Below, one piece after another: positions 1 through 8,363 of a DNA stretch of 64,000 bases. The stretch's first letter is position 1, and each line of letters starts with the position of its first letter. A program made the translations under genes and the position numbers. Source of the DNA: Endobugula sp965225895. Its GTDB lineage: Bacteria; Pseudomonadota; Gammaproteobacteria; Pseudomonadales; Cellvibrionaceae. Location of the stretch: NCBI GenBank assembly GCA_965225895.1, contig CBDDBR010000011.1, positions 1,984,001 through 2,048,000 of the forward strand. Reading direction: 5' to 3'. A model generated the notes under the pieces. It made no database searches. It saw only the letters and a program-made list of their open reading frames with translations, and was not told the origin of the DNA.

Positions 1-70
1 AGTTTTTCAATCACTGGGGAACATCTCGAGTAGGTTTAGAGTAGGGTTGGGATATTTAAAGGCGCGGATT

Positions 71-94
71 ATACCTAGGAATGCGCCTAGGTGA
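71..94. other. short hairpin downstream of the GT39-like gene
   Basis: A 7-bp perfect inverted repeat (ACCTAGG at 73-79, CCTAGGT at 86-92) with a 6-nt loop lies just past the stop codon of the glycosyltransferase on the minus strand. No T tract follows it on the minus strand, so it is at best a weak or Rho-assisted terminator. Confidence 0.3.
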
Positions 95-100
95 TAGCTT

Positions 101-1654
101 TTATGGTGTTTTCTTGTACACCACAATATTTGCAGACTCTTGAGCCAAATATCCGCCAGTATCAACAACCTCCCAAAGCGGCTGCAGTAAGCTAATTTGC
201 TCATATACGGGGTTATCATCTGCCAGTGTATAAGATGATGGACTATGCGCTAGCTGATCGCTATATATATTCTCGCCATACGCCACCACCATAATATGAT
301 TGCGCGCCTCTATATTTGACTGACTAATTGGCTCACCCGTTAACAAATCAGTATATCCATTGGCCGTCGCTATATATTGATTCACACGGTCAGCAAACAC
401 ATAGCGACCTGCAAACCATGTTTTTGCCATCGACTTGTTATACAACACACCAACGGTACCTTGTGTACGATACTGATTAACTCGCTGCTCAATTTGATCA
501 AAACGGGTGTGAGCATATTTTTCACCCGACACCGCTAAGGTATATTGTCCCCAGCCTAAAGATACGAGTAAACCTACCAACACCATCGCCGCTTTAGAAA
601 AGGCCACATCAGCCAAGCAATATCCAAACAACACCGCCAATACAGGCAACATCCAAATATTATAGTGCGGCGCTAACGCATCAAAATTAGAAAGAAAAAT
701 ATTAGCCACAAATACCGCACTAAAACCCAACACCAATATCAGTACCAACGAGACCTTGATAAGCGTTAAACGTTTTATTAACGATACGACAATTACGCCA
801 TACACTAACAACAACGCAATATACGGCAAGAAAAACACCGCCATCATGGATTGGTGTGCCACTAAACGATAAATTAATTTAACCGCAGGAGCCATTAAAG
901 AACTTGAGGCTTTGCCCCCGCCTTGAGACGTAAATGATGCGAGCACAGGCAATACAATCAGCGCAATGCCCACCCCCAAAAATACAGTAACCACCGCAAC
1001 ATACTGCCATCGCATCACAAAGCGACGGTCAACAAAGCAACTCAGCAAATAGGTACCCAGCAACGCACCACTTAAAATCAAACCAAAAAAATGCGTATTA
1101 ATTGCCAACATTAGCACCAACGACAACGCCAATATATGCCCAAAAATACTACCGCTACGCTCTAGCGTTAACACGAGATCAACGTATAACAAGACCGCCA
1201 CCAACGACAATGCAAAAAACAACGCATATGCACGTATCTCTACGGCATTAATCAACACATTAGGCGACAAACACAAAAACAACAATGCACCTAATAAAAC
1301 CATAGGCTGTCGTTTTTTAAAAAAATACACACTTAGGATAACTAACGATAACAGCACCAACGTAATAGATAACCAGCGCAAGACCACAACATCTGAGCCA
1401 AACATCGACACCCACACCGAACCCAACAAATAACTCAGCATTGGCATTCTGTCGGAAGGAACAGGAAAAGGGTTATCGATTAAACCGCCCAGCCAAAAAT
1501 ACATATCAACAACAGATAGCGTTAAACCACTAAGCTGTGTTGATTCATCAACCCAAAGATTTTGCTGATAAGAAAATGCGATGGCCACTGTCGAGAACAA
1601 CAGCAGCAACAAGAAAGAAAAGAAAGCCATATTTTTTTCAAAAAAAAATTTCAT
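101..1654 (-). CDS. GT39/ArnT-like membrane glycosyltransferase
   Basis: This 517-residue protein is almost entirely hydrophobic, with about ten or more predicted membrane segments and a C-terminal soluble part from about residue 385. The first extracytoplasmic loop after TM1 carries an acidic WVDES motif (around residue 34). In GT39/ArnT/PMT-type enzymes the acidic residues at this place are catalytic. Such enzymes move a sugar from a polyprenyl-phosphate donor onto a lipid or protein acceptor at the outer face of the inner membrane. It is the last of three co-directional genes, 26 bp after a polyprenyl-phosphate-sugar synthase-like gene that could make its donor. The family assignment rests on topology and this motif only. 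The acceptor is unknown. Met9 is an alternative start. Confidence 0.7.
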   Translation of the reverse strand: MKFFFEKNMAFFSFLLLLLFSTVAIAFSYQQNLWVDESTQLSGLTLSVVDMYFWLGGLIDNPFPVPSDRMPMLSYLLGSVWVSMFGSDVVVLRWLSITLVLLSLVILSVYFFKKRQPMVLLGALLFLCLSPNVLINAVEIRAYALFFALSLVAVLLYVDLVLTLERSGSIFGHILALSLVLMLAINTHFFGLILSGALLGTYLLSCFVDRRFVMRWQYVAVVTVFLGVGIALIVLPVLASFTSQGGGKASSSLMAPAVKLIYRLVAHQSMMAVFFLPYIALLLVYGVIVVSLIKRLTLIKVSLVLILVLGFSAVFVANIFLSNFDALAPHYNIWMLPVLAVLFGYCLADVAFSKAAMVLVGLLVSLGWGQYTLAVSGEKYAHTRFDQIEQRVNQYRTQGTVGVLYNKSMAKTWFAGRYVFADRVNQYIATANGYTDLLTGEPISQSNIEARNHIMVVAYGENIYSDQLAHSPSSYTLADDNPVYEQISLLQPLWEVVDTGGYLAQESANIVVYKKTP

Positions 1655-1680
1655 ATTTTTATCACTATGGCTATAAAAAA

Positions 1681-2772
1681 TTATTTTGATGTTTTATAAA
1701 ACTTACGCTTAAAGACTATAAATTTCATCATCGTAAAGTTAAAGAACATCGCCGCAGCAATGCCTATTAATGACGCAAACTGAATACGCACATCGGGATA
1801 CGCGTTAAGGCATAACGACACAACCCCATAGTTCACCAACACCCCTACCGACACCGATGCAACATATTTAACAAACTGCTCGGCTATAGGCGCTTCTCGC
1901 GAATGCGAAAAAGTAAAACGACGATTCAATAAAAAGTTAGTGCATACCGATACACCAATCGCAATTGCAACGGCCAATTGATTACCCATACCCATGAGCA
2001 CAAGTAATGACAATACCAATAAATTAACTAAAGTACCTGACGCACCTACCGCCAAAAACTGAACCACTTCACTAGAATTAGCATACTTAAATAAAAATAA
2101 ACGACGCACGTGCTGTACGTACTTAAGCTGCTCGGTCAATGTTAGCTTGCTTTCACCGCGAACACGATCGGTAAAATGAATAGGCACTTCAACCGTTTTT
2201 TTACAGTGGCATTTAACAACTAACTCTAAACCAATTTTATAACCAATAGGATTTAGCGCTTCTGCTTTTTCATATTGCGATCGTGGCATCGCAAAAAAGC
2301 CACTCATTGGATCTTTAATATTCACAAAAGGCCGCGCCAACAATGTTGCCGCCTGACTATTTAACCAACGATAAAAACCCCAGTTATCATCTGTAGAGCC
2401 GCCCTCGATATAACGAGAACCCACTACAAAATCTGCACCGTTATTAATCTCTTCCACCATCGACGGAATGGCTTCTGCTGGATGACTTAAATCTGCATCC
2501 ATCACCAACACGATATCACCCGACCCCTCTTCCAATCCACGCAATACAGCACTACTTAAACCACGATCAGATTTTCTAACGATAAGATTCACCCAGTCTA
2601 AGGCAATATCGGCAACGGCTTCTTCTGTTCCATCTTGGCTATTATCGTCAACAAAAAATACATTAATATCAAAATCACTGGCATCTCTCACCGCAGCAAT
2701 TCGCTCCACTAACGGCTTAATATTTTCGCCTTCTTGGTAAGCAGGTACAACAACATCGACAGTTAAGGTCAT
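1681..2772 (-). CDS. GT2 polyprenyl-phosphate glycosyltransferase fused to a GtrA domain
   Basis: Residues 1-220 form a GT-A glycosyltransferase family 2 domain: an N-terminal VVVPAYQEGENI, a DMP1-like VFFVDDNSQDGT, and the metal-binding VMDADLSHP. This matches dolichyl/polyprenyl-phosphate mannose synthases. Residues of about 235-360 are four hydrophobic segments of the GtrA type, including NFLLNRRFTF. It should load a sugar from a nucleotide donor onto a polyprenyl phosphate and may help flip it across the inner membrane, supplying the adjacent GT39-like transferase. I chose the ATG at 2772 because AGGTGA lies 5 nt before it. An upstream in-frame start at 2793 has no such site. The sugar and final acceptor cannot be told from sequence. 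Confidence 0.85.
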   Translation of the reverse strand: MTLTVDVVVPAYQEGENIKPLVERIAAVRDASDFDINVFFVDDNSQDGTEEAVADIALDWVNLIVRKSDRGLSSAVLRGLEEGSGDIVLVMDADLSHPAEAIPSMVEEINNGADFVVGSRYIEGGSTDDNWGFYRWLNSQAATLLARPFVNIKDPMSGFFAMPRSQYEKAEALNPIGYKIGLELVVKCHCKKTVEVPIHFTDRVRGESKLTLTEQLKYVQHVRRLFLFKYANSSEVVQFLAVGASGTLVNLLVLSLLVLMGMGNQLAVAIAIGVSVCTNFLLNRRFTFSHSREAPIAEQFVKYVASVSVGVLVNYGVVSLCLNAYPDVRIQFASLIGIAAAMFFNFTMMKFIVFKRKFYKTSK

Positions 2773-2804
2773 ATTTTCACCTATACCGATCAACCAACAC
2801 GTGA

Positions 2805-3890
2805 TCAGTATCTAAATTGATCTTTAAATTTCAAAAAATAACGCTCGACAGTATAAAAACTCGCCGACGCCAACCCAAGTGTTAAAACAAAATACATCGC
2901 CACACGCCACAAATAATCAATAGGCGAGCCCAACAAACCATCCGGATATATTCCCTGCCACACGATCATTTGAATCGCCAAATGATACAAGTACACACCG
3001 TAAGATATCTTACCGATAAATACGAGAAAAGGCAGCTCCAACACTTTATGTACAAAAGAGCCCGATTGATAGTACAAACAAGCAATCAAATAACAAAATA
3101 AAATACCAAAATAAGCGGCAAAACCTATTTTAATCTCACGCTCCTCGTAATACCCCAAATATGTACACACAGTCATAATTGCCAGCGCCAACATAATGAT
3201 CAGCCCCACATAATTCACAGAAATGACCGTAAAATAACGTTGGCAGGATTCCATATTGCACAGCACTGCAAACAAACAACCAAGAAACAGCGTAATGCCA
3301 CGCCCAGTTATTGCTTGCAACAGCTCGAACTCGGAAGCAAAAAACAGGTAATACACAATAAATACAGCAAAAATAATACACGTTCCGCGCAACAACCATT
3401 GCCCACGAAACAGCACAACAATTACTAGCGGCCAAATAAGATAAAATTGCTCCTCTACCGCCAGCGACCATAAATGAATGGTGAGATGCTGCTCAGACCA
3501 TATACCGCCCAACGGAAGATAATTAACAAAATACAGCCACATCGACGCAAGATATTCATTAGGCGTCCATTCTGCATGCTCATTCAGCTCGCCATACCCC
3601 TGCACAACAAGCAAGGTGATCGCCGCAAGATAAATCCAATAAATCGGCATTAACCTTAAAAAACGCCGCGCCCAAAACTGCAACAGATTAATTTTTCCAG
3701 AAATACGGTATTCACGAATAAATAAATGCGTAATTAAAAAACCACTCAACGCAAAAAATAGATCAACGCCCAGTCCCCCAAGCACAAAGCCAGGGAACCC
3801 TATATGCACCAGCATAACCGCTACAACAGCTAGCGCTCTAAGGCCATCCAATGAGGTAATTTTATTATGTGATGCATTCATAACAGACAA
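2805..3890 (-). CDS. OafA/YrhL-type acyltransferase (acyltransferase family 3)
   Basis: The 361-residue protein opens with SLDGLRALAVVAVMLVH. This is the conserved first helix of family 3 acyltransferases, which contains the R and H of the active site. About ten hydrophobic helices follow. A second family feature is the HLWSLAVEEQFYLIWP stretch near residue 140. Members O-acylate (mostly O-acetylate) surface polysaccharides from cytoplasmic acyl-CoA. It is probably the first gene of a three-gene minus-strand unit with the GT2-GtrA and GT39-like genes (32-bp and 26-bp gaps), which points to decoration of a cell-surface glycan. Its length is normal for members without the extra SGNH domain. Confidence 0.88.
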   Translation of the reverse strand: MSVMNASHNKITSLDGLRALAVVAVMLVHIGFPGFVLGGLGVDLFFALSGFLITHLFIREYRISGKINLLQFWARRFLRLMPIYWIYLAAITLLVVQGYGELNEHAEWTPNEYLASMWLYFVNYLPLGGIWSEQHLTIHLWSLAVEEQFYLIWPLVIVVLFRGQWLLRGTCIIFAVFIVYYLFFASEFELLQAITGRGITLFLGCLFAVLCNMESCQRYFTVISVNYVGLIIMLALAIMTVCTYLGYYEEREIKIGFAAYFGILFCYLIACLYYQSGSFVHKVLELPFLVFIGKISYGVYLYHLAIQMIVWQGIYPDGLLGSPIDYLWRVAMYFVLTLGLASASFYTVERYFLKFKDQFRY

Positions 3891-3935
3891 AACTATAGGC
3901 GGGAATATAAAATAATGCTGGGATTATACGCAGTA

Positions 3936-3952
3936 ATGACATTTTATGTCAT
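3936..3952. other. small inverted repeat between the 153-residue gene and the acyltransferase gene
   Basis: ATGACAT and ATGTCAT form a 7-bp perfect stem around a TTT loop, downstream of the 153-residue membrane-protein gene and upstream of the acyltransferase start. It could be a weak terminator or a small operator. Nothing in the sequence decides between them. Confidence 0.25.
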
Positions 3953-3990
3953 CATTTGCAACATTTCACACACAACAACAGCACCAAGCT

Positions 3991-4452
3991 CTAAAAACCA
4001 AAAGCATTACCTTTTTCTCGGCGTATCGCCTTGGGTTTAAAATCTAACTGCTCTAAGTACTCAATACGGGTAATATCGCCATTAGCGGCCGAAACAACAC
4101 AATTAACAAAAAAAGTGTTCACACCTGATTTTTTTGCAATATCACGAAAAAGCTCAAGCTGATAATGCAACTTATACTTACCTGCATCTTTATCAAGAAA
4201 ACTAGATCGATCATCCACCGTCACCGAACTCATTCTCTGACTGTAATCGCTTTTAATACGGCGCACACAAATTTTCTCGGCATCCACAATATAAGCAACA
4301 GGCTTTGCCTCACTGAGACCTACATCCACTGATCCCGTCAACACCAACGTGGCCACCGTTGATATAGAAATCAATAAAAACAATAAGGCGACCATACCCA
4401 ATATTTGATAGGTAATTTTTTTATTATTATTTTTTTTGGGTTTTACGGCCAT
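3991..4452 (-). CDS. unknown one-pass membrane protein, 153 aa
   Basis: I do not recognise this family. The protein has a basic, Asn/Lys-rich N-terminus (residues 1-12), one hydrophobic segment (about 15-38) and then a roughly 115-residue soluble domain. That domain would face the periplasm if the basic end stays inside. It has two Cys residues (in KICVRR and FVNCVV) that could form a disulfide, and a basic C-terminus. The ATG at 4452 is chosen because AGGTGA precedes it by 4 nt. A GTG at 4467 is also in frame. The gene stands alone between an acyltransferase gene and a DUF501 gene. Its leader can fold over the ribosome-binding site (see 4453-4520). Confidence 0.7.
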   Translation of the reverse strand: MAVKPKKNNNKKITYQILGMVALLFLLISISTVATLVLTGSVDVGLSEAKPVAYIVDAEKICVRRIKSDYSQRMSSVTVDDRSSFLDKDAGKYKLHYQLELFRDIAKKSGVNTFFVNCVVSAANGDITRIEYLEQLDFKPKAIRREKGNAFGF

Positions 4453-4520
4453 GGCTTCACCTAACACTGATCACTTAATTAACACAGAATACATCTCTTC
4501 AAATTAAGTGTAGTGAAGCC
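4453..4520 (-). promoter_or_regulatory. nested inverted repeat that can cover the ribosome-binding site of the 153-aa gene
   Basis: Two nested perfect repeats are present: outer arms GGCTTCAC (4453-4460) and GTGAAGCC (4513-4520), inner arms CACTTAATT (4472-4480) and AATTAAGTG (4502-4510). Read as minus-strand RNA, the outer 3' arm contains most of the AGGTGA Shine-Dalgarno region and ends directly at the ATG at 4452. A leader folded this way would hide the translation start. That function is inferred; the complementarity is seen directly. Confidence 0.5.
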
Positions 4521-4544
4521 AAGCAAAATTGCGAAGTTTTCTCC

Positions 4545-5060
4545 TTAAGGAAAATGTGTAAACACAACACCTGCTTGCTGCCAGTGTTCATCTAGCAACT
4601 GCCCCACAGCGTTGGGCGAAACCAAGTGCGAGGCATAATAAGTATGCAAGCAACGAATACGCTGAAAATCCGCAATTCCCCCAATACCTCTCGTCGACAA
4701 CACCTCTTCAAAACCCAAAGCCTGAATACGCGCTTTATCTGACGCCGACATATACGATAACCGCAGCGCAATATGCGCCTGATGATCGGCCACCATTTGC
4801 GCCTGTAACGTATCCGTTTCATCCACACGCGCCTGCAAATCAGCAATCAATCCTCTAGCCTCTACTTGATCAATGGCATAGTTCAGGCGCTTATCAATCA
4901 GCCAAAACATGGTAGGAAATGGTTTATCATCCACTAATGGCGCCACCCGTAACACCATTGGCACCCCATCTTTATCGCGCACGGCAACTGCCTCTAAGCC
5001 TCTAGGCTCACGACCCAACAACGCCTCAATTATGACTAGATCGCTCTCACTTACACTCAT
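4545..5060 (-). CDS. DUF501 family protein
   Basis: The N-terminal half carries the DUF501 pattern: LGREPRGLEAVAVRD, then VLRVAPLVDDKPFPTMFWL, then a helix with DQVEARGLI. The C-terminal half (about 100-171) is helical, with conserved-looking HIALRLSYM and a Cys-His pair (CLHTYYASHL). The family is cytoplasmic and of unknown biochemical function. In other bacteria it occurs near exopolyphosphatase or enolase genes, which are not visible here. The protein is 171 residues, within the family's usual range. It is transcribed away from glnA. The family call is good; no function can be given. Confidence 0.8.
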   Translation of the reverse strand: MSVSESDLVIIEALLGREPRGLEAVAVRDKDGVPMVLRVAPLVDDKPFPTMFWLIDKRLNYAIDQVEARGLIADLQARVDETDTLQAQMVADHQAHIALRLSYMSASDKARIQALGFEEVLSTRGIGGIADFQRIRCLHTYYASHLVSPNAVGQLLDEHWQQAGVVFTHFP

Positions 5061-5263
5061 TTCACTTCTCTCACGTTACATTCTTGCTTGTTTTTACCGT
5101 TAAAACACAATAAATACTTTTATCAGAGGGCATTCTACCTGTACACTCGTTCGCTGTCTGCGATGTAAATGCGCATAAATCAGACCCTTGTTGGCATCCA
5201 TACCAACAAACACAAACTGCCACATGGAAAAAAGAAGCAGTCAATACAAAAAATACGCAAAAA

Positions 5264-5280
5264 CGCACCAAAACGGATCA
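5264..5280 (+). promoter_or_regulatory. NtrC-like binding site 1 (weak)
   Basis: Compared with the NtrC consensus TGCACYANNNTGGTGCA, this 17-mer keeps GCACCA on the left and GG and CA on the right. Its centre (5272) is exactly 31 bp from the centre of site 2. The regular spacing makes it believable despite the weak right half. Confidence 0.45.
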
Positions 5281-5294
5281 CGAAGACCGCATAT

Positions 5295-5311
5295 CGCACA
5301 GGATTGGTGCG
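5295..5311 (+). promoter_or_regulatory. NtrC-like binding site 2 (strong)
   Basis: cGCACaggatTGGTGCg is nearly fully symmetric and matches the NtrC consensus arms GCAC and TGGTGC at the correct spacing. Its centre (5303) lies about 108 bp upstream of the start expected from the sigma54 promoter, a typical enhancer distance for glnA. Confidence 0.75.
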
Positions 5312-5325
5312 GTATTGATTTTCCT

Positions 5326-5342
5326 CGCACTGTTTTGGTTAG
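5326..5342 (+). promoter_or_regulatory. NtrC-like binding site 3
   Basis: cGCACtgtttTGGTtag matches the left arm and TGGT of the right arm of the NtrC consensus. Its centre (5334) is again 31 bp from the previous site, giving three sites on one helical face. Confidence 0.6.
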
Positions 5343-5385
5343 CTAAGTCGTTGTTATTCTGTATAATAATTAATAAAAGAAAAGA

Positions 5386-5401
5386 TGGTACTTTTATTGC
5401 T
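5386..5401 (+). promoter_or_regulatory. sigma54 promoter of glnA
   Basis: TGGTAC-N5-TTGCT matches the sigma54 consensus TGGCAC-N5-TTGCW with one mismatch, and has the invariant GG and GC at the required distance. Transcription would start near 5411, about 110 bp before the glnA start codon. With the upstream NtrC-like sites, this predicts induction under nitrogen limitation through GlnL/GlnG, which are encoded next door. Confidence 0.8.
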
Positions 5402-5522
5402 TTATATGCTTATTAAGATATAAGCGCCCTATGGTGAAACATAAGGCAAACACTGTGCATTTATTGACCATTATCTTAAACACAACAAAAATTTTACAAT
5501 GCCCTATTTGGAGGAAACATCA

Positions 5523-6929
5523 ATGTCGGCGAAAACTCTAGGTCTTATTAAAGAAAACGAAGCACGTTGGGTAGACCTACGCTTCACAGATACCAAAGGT
5601 AAAGAGCAACACGTAACTATTCCTGTTTCAGAAGTTGACGACAGCTTCTTCGAAGAAGGCAAAATGTTTGACGGCTCATCTATCGCTGGCTGGAAAGGTA
5701 TTAACGAATCTGACATGATCTTAATGCCAGACGATAACACATCAATGCTTGACCCGTTCACTGACGAAGTGACTGTTATTATTCGCTGTAGCATTGTTGA
5801 GCCTACTACTGGTGAAGGCTACAACCGTGACCCACGCTCAATTGCGGAACGCGCTGAAGCATACCTACAATCAACAGGTCTAGGCGACGCTGCATTTTTT
5901 GGCCCAGAGCCAGAATTTTTCGTATTTGACGATGTGAAGTGGAAAACTGACATGTCAGGCTCTGCTTACAAAATTAATTCTGAAGAAGCCGCTTGGTCAT
6001 CAGATGCTACATTTGCTGACGGCAACATGGGTCACCGCCCTGGCGTTAAAGGTGGTTACTTCCCAGTACCTCCTGTTGACTCACTACACGACATCCGTGG
6101 CGCTATGTGTAACGCGATGGAAGCAATGGGTCTAGTTATTGAAGTACATCACCACGAAGTAGGTACTGCTGGCCAATGTGAAATCGGCGTAGGTGCAAAC
6201 ACACTAACTAAGAAAGCAGATGAAGTGCAAATTCTTAAGTACTGTGTACACAACGTTGCTCACGCTTACGGCAAAACAGCAACATTTATGCCTAAGCCTA
6301 TCGTTGGCGATAACGGTAGCGGCATGCACGTTCACCAATCATTCGTTAAAGATGGCGTTAACCAATTCGCAGGTGACGTTTATGCTGGCCTAAGTGAAAC
6401 TGCTCTATTCTACGTTGGCGGTATCATCAAGCACGCAAAAGCATTGAACGCTTTCTGTAACGCTTCAACTAACTCGTACAAGCGTTTAGTTCCAGGTTTT
6501 GAAGCACCCGTTATTCTTGCTTACTCAGCACGTAACCGCTCTGCATCAATCCGTATCCCTTACGTTACTTCGCCAAAAGGCAAACGTATCGAAACTCGCT
6601 TCCCTGATCCAACGGCTAACCCATACCTAGCATTCTCTGCATTGCTAATGGCTGGCCTTGACGGCGTTAAGAACAAGATTCACCCTGGCGATGCTGCAGA
6701 CAAAGATCTTTATGATCTACCTGCTGAAGAACTAGCTGAGTACCCAACAGTATGTTCTAGCCTAGAAGAAGCATTAGCGGCTCTTGACGCTGATCGTGAC
6801 TTCTTAACCGCTGGCGGCGTATTCGATAACGACATGATCGATGCTTACATCGAACTGAAAGAAGAAGAAATCGAAAAACTAAACATGACAACTCACCCAA
6901 TTGAGTTTGATATGTACTACAGCTGCTAA
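5523..6929 (+). CDS. glnA: glutamine synthetase, type I
   Basis: Glutamine synthetase condenses glutamate and ammonia at the expense of ATP; it is the cytoplasmic entry point of the GS-GOGAT route. Visible family motifs are FDGSSIAGWK, FGPEPEFFVFDD, the ATP/glutamate-site stretch KPIVGDNGSGMHVHQS, and NRSASIRIP. DKDLYDLP near residue 400 contains the Tyr that is adenylylated by GlnE in type I-beta enzymes. The start is the ATG at 5523, 8 nt after GGAGG. This gives 468 residues, as in enterobacteria; an ATG 24 nt upstream would lie before that site. Expression is predicted from the sigma54/NtrC region upstream. A strong terminator separates it from glnL. The call is certain. Confidence 0.99.
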   Translation: MSAKTLGLIKENEARWVDLRFTDTKGKEQHVTIPVSEVDDSFFEEGKMFDGSSIAGWKGINESDMILMPDDNTSMLDPFTDEVTVIIRCSIVEPTTGEGYNRDPRSIAERAEAYLQSTGLGDAAFFGPEPEFFVFDDVKWKTDMSGSAYKINSEEAAWSSDATFADGNMGHRPGVKGGYFPVPPVDSLHDIRGAMCNAMEAMGLVIEVHHHEVGTAGQCEIGVGANTLTKKADEVQILKYCVHNVAHAYGKTATFMPKPIVGDNGSGMHVHQSFVKDGVNQFAGDVYAGLSETALFYVGGIIKHAKALNAFCNASTNSYKRLVPGFEAPVILAYSARNRSASIRIPYVTSPKGKRIETRFPDPTANPYLAFSALLMAGLDGVKNKIHPGDAADKDLYDLPAEELAEYPTVCSSLEEALAALDADRDFLTAGGVFDNDMIDAYIELKEEEIEKLNMTTHPIEFDMYYSC

Positions 6930-7289
6930 TACCTAGCGGCTTTCTTATAAAGCCGCATTAGCACACAAAAAAGCCTCGCGATGCGGGGCTTTTTTATGCC
7001 CCATAGATACACACACCAAATTGCACCACTTTGTCACCTTTCTGGCACCCAAAATACACACCACCCATACAAAATGCCTTGTAATTGCCCAAGTCACTCT
7101 ATAATCTTATGCAATATCGCACCAAAATAACGCAATAATAGCCAATTACAACACCCTACACCCGCTAACACCCTGTTTAACAAAAGAAAAAAGATCATGG
7201 CTCATTTTTTGCTATATATTTAAAAAGTGTAAACTCGTCTTCGCGATCATCGCTTACGCATCATAAGAGAGCAAAAAGCTAATAAAGAC
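6930..7289 (+). promoter_or_regulatory. glnA-glnL intergenic region with possible NtrC half-sites
   Basis: After the glnA terminator this 360-bp gap carries two degenerate NtrC-like 17-mers. The one at 7022-7038 has a perfect left arm, TGCACCA. The one at 7118-7134 has GCACCA on the left and GCA on the right. In enterobacteria NtrC represses the glnL promoter from such sites, so autoregulation is possible. No convincing sigma54 or sigma70 promoter was found: a TGGCAC near 7043 lacks the TTGC at the right distance. Confidence 0.35.
6967..6996 (+). terminator. Rho-independent terminator of glnA
   Basis: AAAAAAGCCtCGC, a GAT loop and GCGgGGCTTTTTT form a GC-rich stem that runs into six T residues, 38 bp after the glnA stop codon. 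The flanking A run would let it work in both directions. Confidence 0.88.
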
Positions 7290-8363
7290 ATGACACCTGT
7301 ATCCGATTACAAATCACTACTCGACAGCCTCACCACAGCAGTGATTCTGCTCGACAATAACTTTCGAGTAGTCGACATGAATAGTGCCGCCGAATCGCTT
7401 TTAGAAATCAGCTTAAAGCAGGTTAGCGATACGTCACTTGGCGGCTACATGCATGAATCTATAGACGCCATAGAAAAAATACGTAAATCACTTGAGTCGC
7501 AATACCAATACACCAAGCGTAAGGCACGCTGGCGCCTATATACGGGAAAACGTATTACCGTTGACTATACCGTAACGCCGCTACCAGAAAGAGGGCACAT
7601 ATTATTAGAAATACGCCCCCTTGATCGCTTATTACGCATTAGCCGTGAAGAAACGCTGATTACATCCCAAGAAACCACCAAAAACCTCATACGCGGCGTG
7701 GCTCACGAAGTTAAAAATCCTTTGGGTGGTATCCGTGGTGCCGCACAACTACTGGATCGCGAACTCGACACCGAAGAGCTTAAAGAATATACCCAAATTA
7801 TCATTTCGGAATCGGATCGCTTACGCAATCTTGTTGACCGCATGATGGGGCCACAACAACCGCTAGAATTTAAGCCTACCAACATTCACGAAGTATTAGA
7901 GCGGGTAATTGCCGTTGTTAAAGCAGAAGCGGCCGATAAAATACGTTTTGTACGCAACTACGACCCCAGTATTCCCGATGTTCCTGGCGATGCAGAAATG
8001 CTCATTCAGGCCGTACTCAATATTGTGCGCAATGCAATGCAAGCACTGCTCGAACACACCGCCACGATAGAACCGCGCATTACACTTAATACGCGTATTT
8101 ATCGCCAATTTACCATTGGCCGCAACCACTATCCGCTGGTCGCCGCCATTAACATTGAAGACAACGGGCCGGGTATTCCAAATAATATTATTGAAGATAT
8201 CTTCTACCCCATGATCTCTGGCCGCGCAGAAGGGACAGGCCTAGGGCTATCTATTTCGCAACGCCTTATTACGCAACATCACGGGCTCATTGAATGCACA
8301 AGCGAGCCAGAAAAAACCATATTCTCTATTTATATACCTTTGGATCTTAAAAATGATGAATGA
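7290..8363 (+). CDS. glnL: nitrogen regulation sensor kinase NtrB
   Basis: This is a soluble two-component histidine kinase/phosphatase that sets the phosphorylation of NtrC according to PII state. A PAS domain covers about residues 5-110. The dimerisation/phosphoacceptor helix has GVAHEVKNPLGG with the phosphorylated His at 139. The ATP-binding domain shows the N-box (NIVRNAMQAL), the G1 box (IEDNGPGIP) and the G2 box (GTGLGLSIS). No membrane segment is present, as expected for NtrB. The length of 357 residues is normal. Its 3' end overlaps the start of glnG, so the two are translationally coupled. The pairing with glnG and glnA makes the call firm. Confidence 0.97.
   Translation: MTPVSDYKSLLDSLTTAVILLDNNFRVVDMNSAAESLLEISLKQVSDTSLGGYMHESIDAIEKIRKSLESQYQYTKRKARWRLYTGKRITVDYTVTPLPERGHILLEIRPLDRLLRISREETLITSQETTKNLIRGVAHEVKNPLGGIRGAAQLLDRELDTEELKEYTQIIISESDRLRNLVDRMMGPQQPLEFKPTNIHEVLERVIAVVKAEAADKIRFVRNYDPSIPDVPGDAEMLIQAVLNIVRNAMQALLEHTATIEPRITLNTRIYRQFTIGRNHYPLVAAINIEDNGPGIPNNIIEDIFYPMISGRAEGTGLGLSISQRLITQHHGLIECTSEPEKTIFSIYIPLDLKNDE

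Larger units (their letters stand above)
5061..5522 (+). promoter_or_regulatory. glnA upstream control region
   Basis: This 462-bp stretch separates the minus-strand DUF501 gene from glnA. It holds three NtrC-like sites and a sigma54 promoter, listed separately. A TATAAT hexamer at 5362-5367 could serve a second, sigma70-type promoter, but no good -35 box sits at 16-18 bp. The 5071-5271 part contains a Cys-rich reading frame on the minus strand that I do not accept as a gene. Confidence 0.7.

Noticed and set aside
5071..5271. 66-codon Cys-rich minus-strand reading frame with a signal-like start
   Set aside because: It begins with TTG or GTG without a good Shine-Dalgarno, overlaps the first NtrC-like site, and resembles no family. 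It is better explained as part of the glnA control region.
5499..5522. Longer N-terminus for glnA
   Set aside because: The strong GGAGG lies after the ATG at 5499 and 8 nt before the ATG at 5523, and family members start at the latter.
7040..7056. TGGCAC near 7043 as a sigma54 promoter of glnL
   Set aside because: The -12 element (TTGC) is missing at the required distance.
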